Below are positions 28,897 to 40,162 of a stretch of DNA of 64,000 bases, in pieces. Position numbers and translations under genes: made by a program. The notes below the pieces were generated by a model. The model worked only from the letters and a program-made list of their open reading frames with translations, had not been told where the DNA came from and did no database searches. The stretch is from Salinimonas lutimaris (GTDB lineage: Bacteria; Pseudomonadota; Gammaproteobacteria; Enterobacterales; Alteromonadaceae), in the NCBI RefSeq assembly GCF_005222225.1, contig NZ_CP036536.1:3682001-3746000 (forward strand), written 5' to 3'. Positions within the stretch are counted from its first letter, which is position 1; every line of letters begins with the position of its first letter.

Positions 28897-30134
28897 TGAA
28901 CCTGAAAGAGGACATTAAGGAAGAAGTCGAACATCTTAATGAAGTTGTAGACAACTTTTTACGACGAGAATCCTCAGCCGGCATCGTGCTGATGGTCGCT
29001 ACCGCCCTGGCACTTATTGTGGCCAACTCGCCTATGTCCGGTCTGTATAATCAGCTGATTGACATTCCGGTAGTGATTGCTGCGGGTGACTGGGGCATAG
29101 AAAAACCCCTGCTATTGTGGATTAACGACGGCCTGATGGCGATATTCTTTTTCCATGTCGGACTGGAACTAAAACGGGAAGTGTGTGAGGGCGAGCTCTC
29201 AAACCCTAAAGAAATTGTCTTTCCTGCCGCTGGCGCCATCGGTGGTATGCTGTTTCCGGCCTTGATTTATGTCTGGGTAAACTGGGGTGACAGTCAGGCG
29301 TTATCCGGCTGGGCTATTCCGGCGGCTACCGACATTGCCTTTGCCCTGGGTATTCTGGCCCTGCTGGGCAGTCGGGTTCCCTCCAGCCTCAAAATCTTTC
29401 TGGTCACGCTGGCTATCATCGATGATATCGGTGCCATCTTAATTATTGCGTTTTTCTACACCAGCAATATTACCGAAACAGCCCTGATAGTGGCAGCTGG
29501 TTGTTTGGCTGTGCTCTGGTTCATGAACCGTCGCCATATTGTTGATCTGCCATCGTATATTCTGGTTGGGCTGGTGCTGTGGGTAGCCTTATTAAAATCT
29601 GGTGTGCATGCTACGCTGGCCGGTGTGATGCTGGCGGCATTTATTCCTATGCGCAGCAAAAGCGACCCTTCCTATTCACCGGTCACCAAACTTGAGCATG
29701 AACTTAACGCGTCGGTGAGCTTTGCTATTCTGCCCATTTTTGCGTTTGCCAATGCCGGCATTGATTTTGGTGCTATTAAGCCGGAAGGTATTTTTCATCC
29801 GGTCACCTTCGGTATTTTTCTGGGGCTGGTTGTTGGTAAGCAGTTGGGCGTATTCGCATTTTGCTGGCTGGTGGTGAAAATGAAACTGGCCACTCTGCCC
29901 AAGGACCTGAACTTCAAGCACATTTACGGTTGTTCACTGCTGTGCGGGGTAGGCTTCACTATGAGCCTGTTCATCGGTTCACTGGCCTTTGAAGACTCTG
30001 GCGTCAACCGTATGTTTGACGAACGGGTGGGTATTCTGGCCGGCTCGCTGGTCTCAGCTATCGCCGGCTACGTAGTGCTGTACCTGCTCGAGCGAAAGCC
30101 CGACCCGGCTAAGGCTGGCGAGGCTGACCAATAA
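28896..30134 (+). CDS. nhaA: Na+/H+ antiporter NhaA
   Basis: Electrogenic exchange of one Na+ or Li+ for two H+ at the inner membrane for salt and pH tolerance. The 412-residue protein has 11-12 hydrophobic segments; the ion-site pair Asp-Asp is in [17 protein letters not shown], and the early [11 protein letters not shown] and [17 protein letters not shown] motifs are intact. It is the second gene after the LysR regulator. Its 3' end overlaps the convergent sensor kinase gene by 26 bases, an unusual tail-to-tail overlap. Confidence 0.96.
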   Translation: MNLKEDIKEEVEHLNEVVDNFLRRESSAGIVLMVATALALIVANSPMSGLYNQLIDIPVVIAAGDWGIEKPLLLWINDGLMAIFFFHVGLELKREVCEGELSNPKEIVFPAAGAIGGMLFPALIYVWVNWGDSQALSGWAIPAATDIAFALGILALLGSRVPSSLKIFLVTLAIIDDIGAILIIAFFYTSNITETALIVAAGCLAVLWFMNRRHIVDLPSYILVGLVLWVALLKSGVHATLAGVMLAAFIPMRSKSDPSYSPVTKLEHELNASVSFAILPIFAFANAGIDFGAIKPEGIFHPVTFGIFLGLVVGKQLGVFAFCWLVVKMKLATLPKDLNFKHIYGCSLLCGVGFTMSLFIGSLAFEDSGVNRMFDERVGILAGSLVSAIAGYVVLYLLERKPDPAKAGEADQ

Positions 30135-32841
30135 ATTTGCCCATCGCTGCAAACAGGTTTAACCGGTTTACCGGCTTGCTGACGTGGGCATTCATGCCGG
30201 CCTCATGACAAGCCGCAATGTCTTCTTTGTAGGCATTGGCGGTCAGGGCAATAATGGGGGTGTCTTTTACCGGCCCGGAAAGCCGCCGGATGGCCTGGGT
30301 GGCGGCAAAGCCATCAAGCACGGGCATCTGGCAATCCATTAAAATGATGTCAAATGCGCGTTTTTGAACAATCTGCAGTGCCTGCTGACCATCCTTGGCC
30401 CGCAGGCATTTCAGTCCGTAATGTTTGAGTAAATCAATCACAATTTGTGCGTTGATGTCGTTGTCTTCCACCACCAGTACCACCGCCCCTTTACGCACCT
30501 CAAACACGGGCTTTTCGTCACTAACCGGCTTTTCGGTAGCAGGCGCAAAGGGCAGTGAAATAATAAACCGACTCCCCCGCCCCGGTTCACTTTCCAGACG
30601 CAGGTCACCGCCCATCAAATCAACCAGTTTTTTGGTGATCGGTAAACCCAGCCCGGTTCCGCCGTAATGGCGCGTGGTAGAGGAGTCAGCCTGTTCGAAC
30701 TGTTCAAAAATATGGGGCTGGCTTTGCGCTGAGATACCGATACCGGTATCAGCAACCATTAACGTAAGCCGTTCGTTATTGTAGTAGGCAGACACTGACA
30801 CATCTCCCTGGTCGGTAAACTTAATGGCATTACTGAGCAGGTTGTTGAGTACCTGATTAAGCCGTCCCGGGTCGCCTTTGACGGAATCAGGCAAATCATC
30901 GCTGTGATGCAGGTAAAGTTTCAGGCCCTTTTGTTCCGCCCCCGGACGGTGCAGGCATGCCACTCCCTCAAGCAAGTCAGATAAACCAAACGGAATCTGC
31001 TCTATCTGCATTTTTCCGGCTTCTATTTTTGACCAGTCCAGAATGGAGTCAAGAATCATCGACAGATTACCGGCAGACTGAGCAATAATGTCTACCCGTC
31101 GATAGGTATCTTCAGGCAGGTCGCTGACCAGCAAATTTTCACAACTGCCAATGATGCCATTTAAGGGCGTGCGAATTTCATGGGACATATTCGCCAGAAA
31201 CTGACTTTTAGCCTTATTGGCGTTGCGGGTTTGCTGTAATGCTTCTTCCAGTGACCGGGTTTTCTCATCAATCCGGTTTTCCAGCGTATGATTCAGCGTA
31301 TCCAGCTGCTTAAACGCATTGAGTAGCCGGGTTTGCAGGGCGGTAAAAGCGCTGTCCAGTGCATATACCTCTTCCAGTTCAAGACGCCTGCCATCAGCCA
31401 GCTGTAATGTTTGACTGCGACTGGGATCAAAGCGGGAAAAGTGCTCTACCAGCGTTTGTAGCGGTGCCGCGAGGTGCCGGGCCAGCATATAACCGCACAG
31501 GAAACCAATGACACAAACGCCAAGCAGCATACTCAACGCCATAACCAGATATTCGCTGGTACTAAGATCAAACTTAGCCATGTCGTAGAACAGGCTGACC
31601 GTCCACTCCTGTGATTTAGCCGGGTAGATGTCACGCATCCACAACCGCTCCTGCATCTGCCACTGACCGGCGCAGGACTCCTCCAGACACGGGTTTATTG
31701 ACGGCGTACTGAGCGGACTGAGGCCGAGCTGGCCGGAGGCATAAATCACCTGACCAATATTATCCTGAATCAGCATGGCAAATCCTTCCAGATTCTGCTG
31801 ATCAAAACGGCGAAACGATGACAGTGACAAAGAACCTTCAGCAATACCGTCAAACCGTCCGTCAGACCGGGTGAGTGGCGCTGAAATCGCCACAATTGGG
31901 TCGGCCCCAAATCCCCGCCCTTCAAAAGCCTGCGATATAAAAGGCTGTCCGGTTTGTCTGACCTGCGAAAAATACTGGCGGCTTTGCACATTTATCATTC
32001 CCGCCTGGCGGGCTTTTTCCATTAGCGCCAGCGGATAAGCGTGGGTTATCTGGCCCTGGCTGTCGGTAACAAGAAAGGTCAGAAACTGCGGATGCTGATT
32101 GGCCAGAATGGTCAGAATATCAGCCTGACTATTGCCTAGCTGGGGTAACGATAACGTTTGTGCCGCCTGAATAACCGCCGCCTGATGGCTGAGCAAAAAG
32201 TCGTCCACTTCTTCGGCCAGTACCCGGGTACGCTGGGTCAGGTAACTATCAATGCTATTTTGCTGGGAAGTCTGAAACGCATGAACATAAAAGAAGTTTA
32301 CCGCCATGTTGCCGGCAAAAAAGACCGCCGCGAACACATAAGTCAGCAGGTATTTAAACGGCAGCCGTGTGCGATGGTCACTGTGCCGGGTGGCAATCCA
32401 GACCAGATAGCCAAGATGCCCGGCTACCAGCGCTGCCATGCCAGACAGCCAGGTCGCGGTGGTGGCACTAAATACTGTGGCCAGCGGCGAGTCCATCACG
32501 GCGGCCTGATAGGCCAGTAACCCCGGCAAGGCGATACAGGACCAGGCAATGCCCCCGCTTTTTAAGGCATGCAGGTGGCTTTTACGATAACTGAACAGAC
32601 CGGTAATTAACGGCTGCAACAACAGCAAAAAAACCGGAACCACATCGTTGAAGCGCCATAGCAAAGGCATGCCGGCTATCAGGGTAATTGCCAGCGTCCA
32701 GCGCAGCGGCAGGGAAAGCGCGGCAAATATCACCGGAATCATGCCAAACACCACAAGCCCTTCGGTTTTGACCGGCTCTGGCAAAAGGTTTAATGCAACG
32801 CTCAGGGCAGCGAGTGCTGCTGCTAAAATCCCTGACTTCAA
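30109..32841 (-). CDS. Hybrid sensor histidine kinase with membrane domain and receiver
   Basis: A 910-residue protein. Residues 1-190 form about six hydrophobic segments (MASE1-like in plan), about 200-430 an extracytoplasmic sensor that looks like a dCache/PDC domain, then a membrane segment and HAMP-like linker, HisKA with His554 in [12 protein letters not shown], an ATPase domain with the [12 protein letters not shown]-box and [11 protein letters not shown], and a receiver domain (about 785-905) with phosphoacceptor Asp836. It resembles BarA/ArcB-type kinases but without an Hpt domain, so a separate phosphotransfer protein is probably needed. The signal is unknown. Confidence 0.9.
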   Translation of the reverse strand: MKSGILAAALAALSVALNLLPEPVKTEGLVVFGMIPVIFAALSLPLRWTLAITLIAGMPLLWRFNDVVPVFLLLLQPLITGLFSYRKSHLHALKSGGIAWSCIALPGLLAYQAAVMDSPLATVFSATTATWLSGMAALVAGHLGYLVWIATRHSDHRTRLPFKYLLTYVFAAVFFAGNMAVNFFYVHAFQTSQQNSIDSYLTQRTRVLAEEVDDFLLSHQAAVIQAAQTLSLPQLGNSQADILTILANQHPQFLTFLVTDSQGQITHAYPLALMEKARQAGMINVQSRQYFSQVRQTGQPFISQAFEGRGFGADPIVAISAPLTRSDGRFDGIAEGSLSLSSFRRFDQQNLEGFAMLIQDNIGQVIYASGQLGLSPLSTPSINPCLEESCAGQWQMQERLWMRDIYPAKSQEWTVSLFYDMAKFDLSTSEYLVMALSMLLGVCVIGFLCGYMLARHLAAPLQTLVEHFSRFDPSRSQTLQLADGRRLELEEVYALDSAFTALQTRLLNAFKQLDTLNHTLENRIDEKTRSLEEALQQTRNANKAKSQFLANMSHEIRTPLNGIIGSCENLLVSDLPEDTYRRVDIIAQSAGNLSMILDSILDWSKIEAGKMQIEQIPFGLSDLLEGVACLHRPGAEQKGLKLYLHHSDDLPDSVKGDPGRLNQVLNNLLSNAIKFTDQGDVSVSAYYNNERLTLMVADTGIGISAQSQPHIFEQFEQADSSTTRHYGGTGLGLPITKKLVDLMGGDLRLESEPGRGSRFIISLPFAPATEKPVSDEKPVFEVRKGAVVLVVEDNDINAQIVIDLLKHYGLKCLRAKDGQQALQIVQKRAFDIILMDCQMPVLDGFAATQAIRRLSGPVKDTPIIALTANAYKEDIAACHEAGMNAHVSKPVNRLNLFAAMGKFIGQPRQP

Positions 32842-32881
32842 CGAAGAGTACCTGTAAAAAATAAATTATCATTAAAATATA

Positions 32882-34171
32882 TTAGTTCTTTTTAAGGTAG
32901 TCTATTGTCATATTGGCTAATAACCGCACACCCAGCTTCATTCCCTTATCATCCACGTAGAACTCTGGCGTATGATGAGCCGGTGATGTTTCTTCAGGTA
33001 CATCAAGGGGCTTACCGCCTACCCACAAAAATAATCCGGGAACCTGCTCCTGATAAAATGCAAAGTCCTCAGCACCTGTCACCGGCTTCGACAACAGCAC
33101 GTTATCTTCACCAGCAGTCTGCTTAAGTACCGGTAACATCGCTGTCGTCAGGTCAGGGTCGTTGTAGGTAATCGGATAGCTGTAGTCCAGCGGAAGTGTC
33201 AGGGTGGCTTGTGCACCCATGCTATCAGCAATGCCCTTCACCTTTCGGGGCATGGCTTCATACATCAGGGCCCGGGCTTCTTTGTCCAGTGTGCGAATTG
33301 TGCCCACCAGCTCAACCTCGTTGGGAATGATATTAGAACGGTTACCACCGTGAATAGAACCGATAGAGACCACAGCAGCACTGTCTATAATTTTCAGCTC
33401 CCGGCTGACAATGGTCTGTAACGACATCACCATTTGCGCGGCGGTTACCACGGGGTCAACACTTTTCCATGGGTAGGCGCCATGGGCCTGCTTTCCTTTA
33501 ATAACAATTTTAAACGGATCGACCGCCGCCATCGCCCCTTGCGGAGTATAACGGACTTTACCGATATCGGTGTTGGCGTTGATATGCAGTCCGAAAATGA
33601 CATCCACATCCGGGTTTTTCAGCACGCCTTCTTTCACCATCACCTCTGCCCCGCCCTGCTCACCGGGAGGCGCACCTTCTTCTGCGGGCTGAAAGATAAA
33701 CTTAATTTTCCCCCGTAATTCGCCTTTCATTTCGCTTAGCACCCGGGCTGCTCCCATCAGCATTGCCATATGGGTGTCATGGCCACAGGCGTGCATCACC
33801 GGGACGGTTTTACCGTTATACTCTGCGGTTTGTTCAGACTTCCAGCTCAATGTATTTTGCTCAGGCACAGGCAAGCCGTCCATATCTGCACGCAGGGCCA
33901 CTACCGGACCGGGCTTACCGGTATCCAGCACAGCCACCACGCCTGTTTTCGCAACACCGGTGGTCACCTTCAAATCCAGGGTGTGCAGAAATTCGGTAAT
34001 GTATTTTGCAGTATTAAATTCCCGGTTCGACAACTCCGGAAATTCATGAAAATGATGGCGCCACTTAATGACATCCGGCTCGACTTTATCAACCAGCGCA
34101 TCGACATTCGATGCGGCATTAAGATAACTACTGGATAAGAGTAACGATAATCCCAAAACTGTTTTTTTCAT
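32882..34171 (-). CDS. Exported M20-family amidohydrolase
   Basis: The ATG at 34171 with an AGGGA site fits a signal peptide (MKKTVLGLSLLLSSSYLNA); a GTG nine codons earlier is disfavoured. Residues about 40-430 are an M20D peptidase/amidohydrolase: first metal motif HACGHDTHMAMLMG, the EEG acid-base motif in FQPAEEGAPPGEQGG, and the dimerisation insert between. Relatives hydrolyse hippurate, indole-acetyl-amino acids or N-acyl amino acids. Substrate unknown; secretion suggests a scavenging role. Confidence 0.88.
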   Translation of the reverse strand: MKKTVLGLSLLLSSSYLNAASNVDALVDKVEPDVIKWRHHFHEFPELSNREFNTAKYITEFLHTLDLKVTTGVAKTGVVAVLDTGKPGPVVALRADMDGLPVPEQNTLSWKSEQTAEYNGKTVPVMHACGHDTHMAMLMGAARVLSEMKGELRGKIKFIFQPAEEGAPPGEQGGAEVMVKEGVLKNPDVDVIFGLHINANTDIGKVRYTPQGAMAAVDPFKIVIKGKQAHGAYPWKSVDPVVTAAQMVMSLQTIVSRELKIIDSAAVVSIGSIHGGNRSNIIPNEVELVGTIRTLDKEARALMYEAMPRKVKGIADSMGAQATLTLPLDYSYPITYNDPDLTTAMLPVLKQTAGEDNVLLSKPVTGAEDFAFYQEQVPGLFLWVGGKPLDVPEETSPAHHTPEFYVDDKGMKLGVRLLANMTIDYLKKN

Positions 34172-34226
34172 GCTGATTCCCTGTGAGGTTTTCTTCACAG
34201 TAGCGCAATCAGTAAACAGTGGAAAT

Positions 34227-34257
34227 AAAAAAACGCGCTTCAGAGAGCGCGTTTTTT
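34227..34257 (-). terminator. Rho-independent terminator after rho
   Basis: A 9-bp stem (aaacgcgct / agcgcgttt) with a 6-base loop, T-runs on both sides. It lies 16 bases past the rho stop and separates rho from the M20 gene on the same strand. Confidence 0.85.
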
Positions 34258-34272
34258 AAAGCTATTAGCTGG

Positions 34273-35538
34273 TTAGCTTTTTTGACGTTTCATCGCATCA
34301 AAGAACTCGTCGTTGGTCTTGGTCATGGAAAGCTTATTGATTAAGAATTCCATGGCGTCAATTTCCGACATTTCATGCACAATCTTGCGCAGGATCCACA
34401 TTTTCTGTAATTCATCCTGGCTAGTCAGCAATTCTTCACGACGGGTACCTGAACGATTAAAGTCGATAGCCGGGAATACCCGCTTTTCTGCAATCTTACG
34501 GTGCAGGTGCAGTTCCATGTTACCGGTACCTTTAAATTCTTCATAGATAACTTCATCCATTTTAGAACCGGTATCGATAAGGGCTGTGGCGATAATGGTC
34601 AGACTACCACCTTCTTCCACATTACGGGCAGCACCAAAGAAACGTTTTGGTTTATGCAGTGCGTTGGCATCCACACCACCAGTCAGTACTTTTCCTGATG
34701 ACGGAATCACAGTGTTGTAGGCACGGGCCAGACGGGTGATAGAGTCCAGCAGGATAACCACGTCTTTCTTGTGCTCAACCAAACGCTTAGCTTTTTCAAT
34801 CACCATTTCAGCAACCTGAACGTGGCGGCTGGCTGGTTCATCAAAGGTTGAAGCAACCACTTCACCCTGCACCAGACGGTGCATTTCAGTGACTTCTTCA
34901 GGACGCTCGTCAATCAGCAGTACCATCAGCTCGCAATCGGGCTGGTTGGCTGCGATAGACTGGGCAATGTTTTGCAGCAGTAATGTTTTACCTGCTTTAG
35001 GCGGCGCCACGATCAGACCACGCTGACCTTTACCAATTGGCGATGCCAAGTCTAAAACCCGTGCGGTAATATCTTCTGTTGAACCATTACCACGTTCCAT
35101 CCGCAGGCGTGATTCAGCGTGCAGCGGCGTCAGGTTTTCAAACAGGATCTTAGTGCGTGAGTTTTCAGGCTTGTCGAAGTTTACTTCGCGAATTTTCAGC
35201 AACGCAAAATAGCGTTCGCTATCTTTAGGAGGTCTGATTTTTCCGGCGATGGTATCGCCTGTACGAAGGTTGAAACGTCGGATTTGGCTAGGAGAAACAT
35301 AGATGTCATCTGGTCCTGCAAGATAGGATGAGTCAGCCGAGCGTAAGAACCCGAATCCATCCTGAAGTATTTCCAGAACCCCATCACCGAAAATATCTTC
35401 ACCGCTTTTAGCGTGTGTTTTCAGGATGGAAAAAATGATGTCTTGCTTTCTGGCTCGCGCCATATTTTCCAGGCCCATTTCTTCGGCCAGGGCAACCAAT
35501 TCGTTGATTGGTTTATTCTTTAATTCAGTTAAATTCAT
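34273..35538 (-). CDS. rho: Transcription termination factor Rho
   Basis: Hexameric RNA helicase of 421 residues. The N-terminal RNA-binding part starts [22 protein letters not shown] and includes GFGFLRS; the Walker A motif is in [12 protein letters not shown], Walker B in [14 protein letters not shown], the Q-loop and R-loop follow ([27 protein letters not shown]). All matches the family at normal length. It sits downstream of trxA with a 341-base leader between, the same order as in E. coli. Confidence 0.99.
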   Translation of the reverse strand: MNLTELKNKPINELVALAEEMGLENMARARKQDIIFSILKTHAKSGEDIFGDGVLEILQDGFGFLRSADSSYLAGPDDIYVSPSQIRRFNLRTGDTIAGKIRPPKDSERYFALLKIREVNFDKPENSRTKILFENLTPLHAESRLRMERGNGSTEDITARVLDLASPIGKGQRGLIVAPPKAGKTLLLQNIAQSIAANQPDCELMVLLIDERPEEVTEMHRLVQGEVVASTFDEPASRHVQVAEMVIEKAKRLVEHKKDVVILLDSITRLARAYNTVIPSSGKVLTGGVDANALHKPKRFFGAARNVEEGGSLTIIATALIDTGSKMDEVIYEEFKGTGNMELHLHRKIAEKRVFPAIDFNRSGTRREELLTSQDELQKMWILRKIVHEMSEIDAMEFLINKLSMTKTNDEFFDAMKRQKS

Positions 35539-35814
35539 ACTGGTGGGTCTTTGTGCTTGGACTTCGCTTACAGGGACTTTCGTCTCTATCTCGTTGTTTA
35601 GCTCGTTATAAAGAAAAGGTTATAGGCCCGGATATGGGCAAGCAGAACGCTGCTCAGATGAGAGCTAATTGAACGTTAGCACCATAACTTTATGACGTCC
35701 AGTTTTTTGCTTGTAAATGTAAAAAAACTTTATATTTTATACGAGCAGGACGTGATTAATTAAATACCGCTGTGATATACAGCCTGTTTTAATTTTTGGA
35801 TGACTGTGGTGATA
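35539..35814 (-). promoter_or_regulatory. rho upstream/leader region
   Basis: About 275 bases between the trxA terminator and rho hold no open frame of note and no tRNA. The region includes AT-rich stretches that could hold the rho promoter, and then a leader. In E. coli the rho leader is the target of autogenous attenuation by Rho; a similar role here is only an analogy, and I see no rhoL-like peptide with a good ribosome-binding site. Confidence 0.4.
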
Positions 35815-35860
35815 AAAAAAGGAAAAAAACCGGCATCTGTAAAAATGCCGGCATTTTGTT
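35815..35860 (-). terminator. Rho-independent terminator after trxA
   Basis: A 7-bp stem (ccggcat / atgccgg) with an 8-base A-rich loop, followed on the minus strand by seven T. It lies about 30 bases past the trxA stop. Confidence 0.8.
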
Positions 35861-35879
35861 TTATTCCGAACTAAAAAAA

Positions 35880-36206
35880 TTACAGATTTTCGTTCAGGAA
35901 TTCGGTTAGTTGCGCTTTTGATAGTGCGCCCACTTTGGTCGCTGCAACATTACCGTTTTTGAACAGTAACAGAGTTGGGATGCCACGAATGCCATATTTA
36001 GGCGGCGTTTCGTTATTTTCGTCGACATTCAACTTTCCAACTGTTAACTTGCCTTCGTACTCGGAAGAAACCTCTTCCAGGATTGGCGCGATCATTTTAC
36101 AAGGGCCGCACCACTCAGCCCAGAAGTCTACCAGTACAGGACCTTCAGCGTTGATAACGTCTGCTTCAAATTTGTCATCAGTTAACTGGATAATTTTGTC
36201 GCTCAT
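35880..36206 (-). CDS. trxA: Thioredoxin 1
   Basis: A 108-residue general disulfide reductase with the WCGPCK active site in a near-identical match to E. coli TrxA ([33 protein letters not shown]). The ATG at 36206 with GGAGAA five bases upstream gives the standard [11 protein letters not shown] start; a longer frame to 36254 is not the gene. It is divergent from rhlB and upstream of rho, as in E. coli. Confidence 0.99.
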   Translation of the reverse strand: MSDKIIQLTDDKFEADVINAEGPVLVDFWAEWCGPCKMIAPILEEVSSEYEGKLTVGKLNVDENNETPPKYGIRGIPTLLLFKNGNVAATKVGALSKAQLTEFLNENL

Positions 36207-36307
36207 TCTGTTCTCCATTGTTTGGTCTGTTGCTGATTTGTTCAGCCACACCATAAGTGTTATAAGAAACTGTCTTTTTTAATGCAAGCACCGATAAGCT
36301 ATAAGCT

Positions 36308-37594
36308 ATGCAAACAACTCATTTAACCGAAACGAATTTTTCCGATTTGCCGATCAATCCACAGGTTCTGTCGGCATTGAAAGCATCCAACTTTTCCCAT
36401 TGTACCCCGATTCAGGCGCTGGCGTTACCGCCGTTGCTTGAGGGACTGGATATCGCTGGACAAGCACAAACCGGAACCGGCAAAACCATTGCTTTCCTGG
36501 TTGCCACTTTCCATTACTTGCTGTCTAACAGTCAAGACAATTCCACTGCACCAGCCGGGCCCAGAGCTATCATTATGGCTCCAACACGGGAACTGGCCGT
36601 GCAGATCTATAATGATGCTGAGCACCTCAGCAAACACACCGGATTATCACTTGGCTTGATATATGGGGGTGAGGGTTATGAAAGTCAACGCGAAACTTTG
36701 CAAGAAGGCGTTGATATCATTATTGGCACCACCGGCCGGATTCTGGATTACTACAAACAGCAGGTGTTCACCCTGAATAATATTCAGGTTGCTGTGCTTG
36801 ATGAAGCTGATCGTATGTTCGATTTAGGCTTCATTAAAGATATCCGCTTTTTGTTTAAGCGTATGCCACCTGCCAGCGAACGTCTGAGTATGCTGTTTTC
36901 TGCCACCTTAAGTTACCGGGTACAGGAACTGGCGTATGAACACATGAACAACCCGACCCATGTTCAGGTTGAGCCGGAAACCAAAACTGCCAAGCGGGTT
37001 TCAGAAGAGCTGTTCTATCCGTCTGATGATGACAAAATGAAACTGTTACTCACACTGATGGAAGAAGAATGGCCGGAACGGGCGATTGTTTTTGCTAACA
37101 CCAAACATGCCTGTGAAAAGGTCAGTGACTGGCTTGAAGCAGATAACCACCGGGTGGGACTGCTCAGCGGTGATGTACCGCAGAAAAAACGTATGAGCAT
37201 TCTGGATGACTTTACCAAAGGCAGGGTCGATATTCTGGTGGCAACTGATGTTGCGGCCCGCGGTCTGCACGTGGATGAAGTTAGTCATGTTTTCAACTAT
37301 GATTTACCTGATGACGCTGAAGATTACGTGCACCGGATTGGTCGGACTGGCCGCGCCGGTCGCAGTGGTCATGCGATCAGTTTTGCCTGTGAAAAGTATG
37401 CCCTGAACCTGCCTGCGATTGAGCAGTATATTGCGCATGCGATTCCAGTCACCGATTATGACAGAACTGCCCTGCTCGATGACGTAAGAGCACCGAAGCC
37501 ACGTCAGCGCAAGCGCACGCCGAATGCCCGTAACTCTAATCGTCGCGGTCGCGGCCGGGGTAAGCCGTCAGGTAATTCAGCTAAGAAAAATTAA
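36308..37594 (+). CDS. rhlB: ATP-dependent RNA helicase RhlB
   Basis: DEAD-box helicase, a partner of RNase E in the degradosome. All motifs are seen: Q motif ([13 protein letters not shown]), [20 protein letters not shown] in [13 protein letters not shown], and [13 protein letters not shown]. The basic C-terminal tail (about 395-428, Arg/Asn/Gly-rich) is normal for RhlB. Neighbours match E. coli: trxA divergent and gppA seven bases downstream. Confidence 0.96.
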   Translation: MQTTHLTETNFSDLPINPQVLSALKASNFSHCTPIQALALPPLLEGLDIAGQAQTGTGKTIAFLVATFHYLLSNSQDNSTAPAGPRAIIMAPTRELAVQIYNDAEHLSKHTGLSLGLIYGGEGYESQRETLQEGVDIIIGTTGRILDYYKQQVFTLNNIQVAVLDEADRMFDLGFIKDIRFLFKRMPPASERLSMLFSATLSYRVQELAYEHMNNPTHVQVEPETKTAKRVSEELFYPSDDDKMKLLLTLMEEEWPERAIVFANTKHACEKVSDWLEADNHRVGLLSGDVPQKKRMSILDDFTKGRVDILVATDVAARGLHVDEVSHVFNYDLPDDAEDYVHRIGRTGRAGRSGHAISFACEKYALNLPAIEQYIAHAIPVTDYDRTALLDDVRAPKPRQRKRTPNARNSNRRGRGRGKPSGNSAKKN

Positions 37595-37600
37595 TCGCCT

Positions 37601-39112
37601 ATGCAGCCAGAAATCCAGCACGATTCCCTGGTTCACAGCGAGCACTACGCCGCTGTGGACTTAGGGTCAAATAGTTTTCATATGGTCGTTGTACACGTGG
37701 TAAACGGCAATGTTCAGATCATTGGAAAGGTCAAACAGAAAGTCCGTCTGGCCGCCGGTTTAAATGAAAACATGGAGCTGGACGACATCAGTATGGAGCG
37801 TGGCTGGCAATGCCTGCAAACCTTCGCCGAACGTTTGCAGGATATTCCGGCCTCCAACATTCGTGTTGTCGCCACCGCCACCCTTCGCCTGGCTACCAAC
37901 GCCCAGGCCTTCATCAAAAAAGCCGAGACTATTTTGCGGCATAAACTGGATGTGATTAGCGGCGAAGAAGAAGCCCGCCAGATTTATCTGGGGGTGGCCT
38001 ATACCTCTGCCAATCAGGGTAACTCACTGGTTATCGATATTGGTGGCGCCAGCACTGAAATCATTATTGGTAACGATATGCAACCTATCCACCTGAAAAG
38101 TCTGGATATGGGCTGTGTGACCTTTATGGAGCGCTACTTCAGGGGTGGTCAGCTGACCGCGGCGAATTTTGCCGAGGCTAAGCGTCAGGCTAATTTGTTG
38201 CTGGATGAAGTGGCAGACGCCTTTTTATGTTTTGACTGGCACAATTGCCTGGGGGCATCGGGTACGCCGCAGGCGATTACCGAAATTCTGGTTGCCCAGA
38301 ATATCAGTGATGCCATCCGGCTGGATTACCTACACCAACTGCAGCAGCAATGCATTGAATGTGGCAGCGTAGATAAGCTGGACATTGAAGGGCTGGAAGA
38401 AAACCGCAAGGCTATTTTTGCCAGTGGTCTGGCGATACTGATTTGCTTATTTGAACGCTTGTCTATCAAGGAGATGAATATCTCTGGCGGCGCTCTGCGC
38501 GAAGGGCTGATTTACGGCATGTTAGATAATCTGCAGGAAAATGATCGCCGGGCGCAGACCCTGAATCAGGTCATGGCCCGCTATCACATTGAAAAGTCGC
38601 ATGCTGATGCCGTGCGCGGACTGGCGCTGAACCTGTGTCATCAGCTGTGCGCGCAGGCGGCGATTTGTCACTTAGATACCGAAGCCGTGCTGGGCGCCGC
38701 AGCGACCTTGCATGAAATTGGCCTGCATATCGAATATAAAAAGCATCATCAGCACGGTGCCTATATTTTGTCGCACATTGATTTGCCCGGTTATACCCGT
38801 CTTCAGCGCGAGGCCATCCGGGATCTGGTGCTCTCGCACCGGTTAAAAGTCAATACTGCGGTATTTGATAACTACCATGATGATATTAAGCCCATGCTTA
38901 ACGCCTTGCTGCGTATTCTGCGCATTGCCACGGTCTTGTGCCTGCGTCGTCAGAATAAGCATATTCCGACCGTAGAGCTGATAGTGGATGAGGACAACTG
39001 GACGATTAAGCTGCCGGATGGATGGCTGAGCAGCCACCCGCTCATCAATGCCGAACTGGCCAATGAAAGCTGGCTACAGCATCAGGCCGGCTGGCATTTG
39101 ACCTGCCAGTAA
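37601..39112 (+). CDS. gppA: Exopolyphosphatase / pppGpp phosphohydrolase
   Basis: A 503-residue Ppx/GppA protein with the actin-like ASKHA fold: YAAVDLGSNSFHMVVVHV at the N-terminus, ISGEEEARQIYLGVAY, and VIDIGGASTEII for the phosphate loops, then an HD-like helical region (ATLHEIGLHIEYKKHHQHGAYIL) from about residue 320. It converts pppGpp to ppGpp and/or degrades polyphosphate. Position behind rhlB supports the GppA identity over Ppx. It starts seven bases after the rhlB stop. Confidence 0.93.
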   Translation: MQPEIQHDSLVHSEHYAAVDLGSNSFHMVVVHVVNGNVQIIGKVKQKVRLAAGLNENMELDDISMERGWQCLQTFAERLQDIPASNIRVVATATLRLATNAQAFIKKAETILRHKLDVISGEEEARQIYLGVAYTSANQGNSLVIDIGGASTEIIIGNDMQPIHLKSLDMGCVTFMERYFRGGQLTAANFAEAKRQANLLLDEVADAFLCFDWHNCLGASGTPQAITEILVAQNISDAIRLDYLHQLQQQCIECGSVDKLDIEGLEENRKAIFASGLAILICLFERLSIKEMNISGGALREGLIYGMLDNLQENDRRAQTLNQVMARYHIEKSHADAVRGLALNLCHQLCAQAAICHLDTEAVLGAAATLHEIGLHIEYKKHHQHGAYILSHIDLPGYTRLQREAIRDLVLSHRLKVNTAVFDNYHDDIKPMLNALLRILRIATVLCLRRQNKHIPTVELIVDEDNWTIKLPDGWLSSHPLINAELANESWLQHQAGWHLTCQ

Positions 39113-39118
39113 CACAAT

Positions 39119-39148
39119 AAAAAACAGGGCCATGCGGCCCTGTTTTTT
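39119..39148. terminator. Bidirectional terminator between gppA and hemB
   Basis: A 9-bp perfect stem (aacagggcc / ggccctgtt) with loop ATGC is flanked by an A-run and a T-run, serving two convergent genes. Confidence 0.88.
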
Positions 39149-39157
39149 TATGCTTTA

Positions 39158-40162
<1,005 letters not shown>

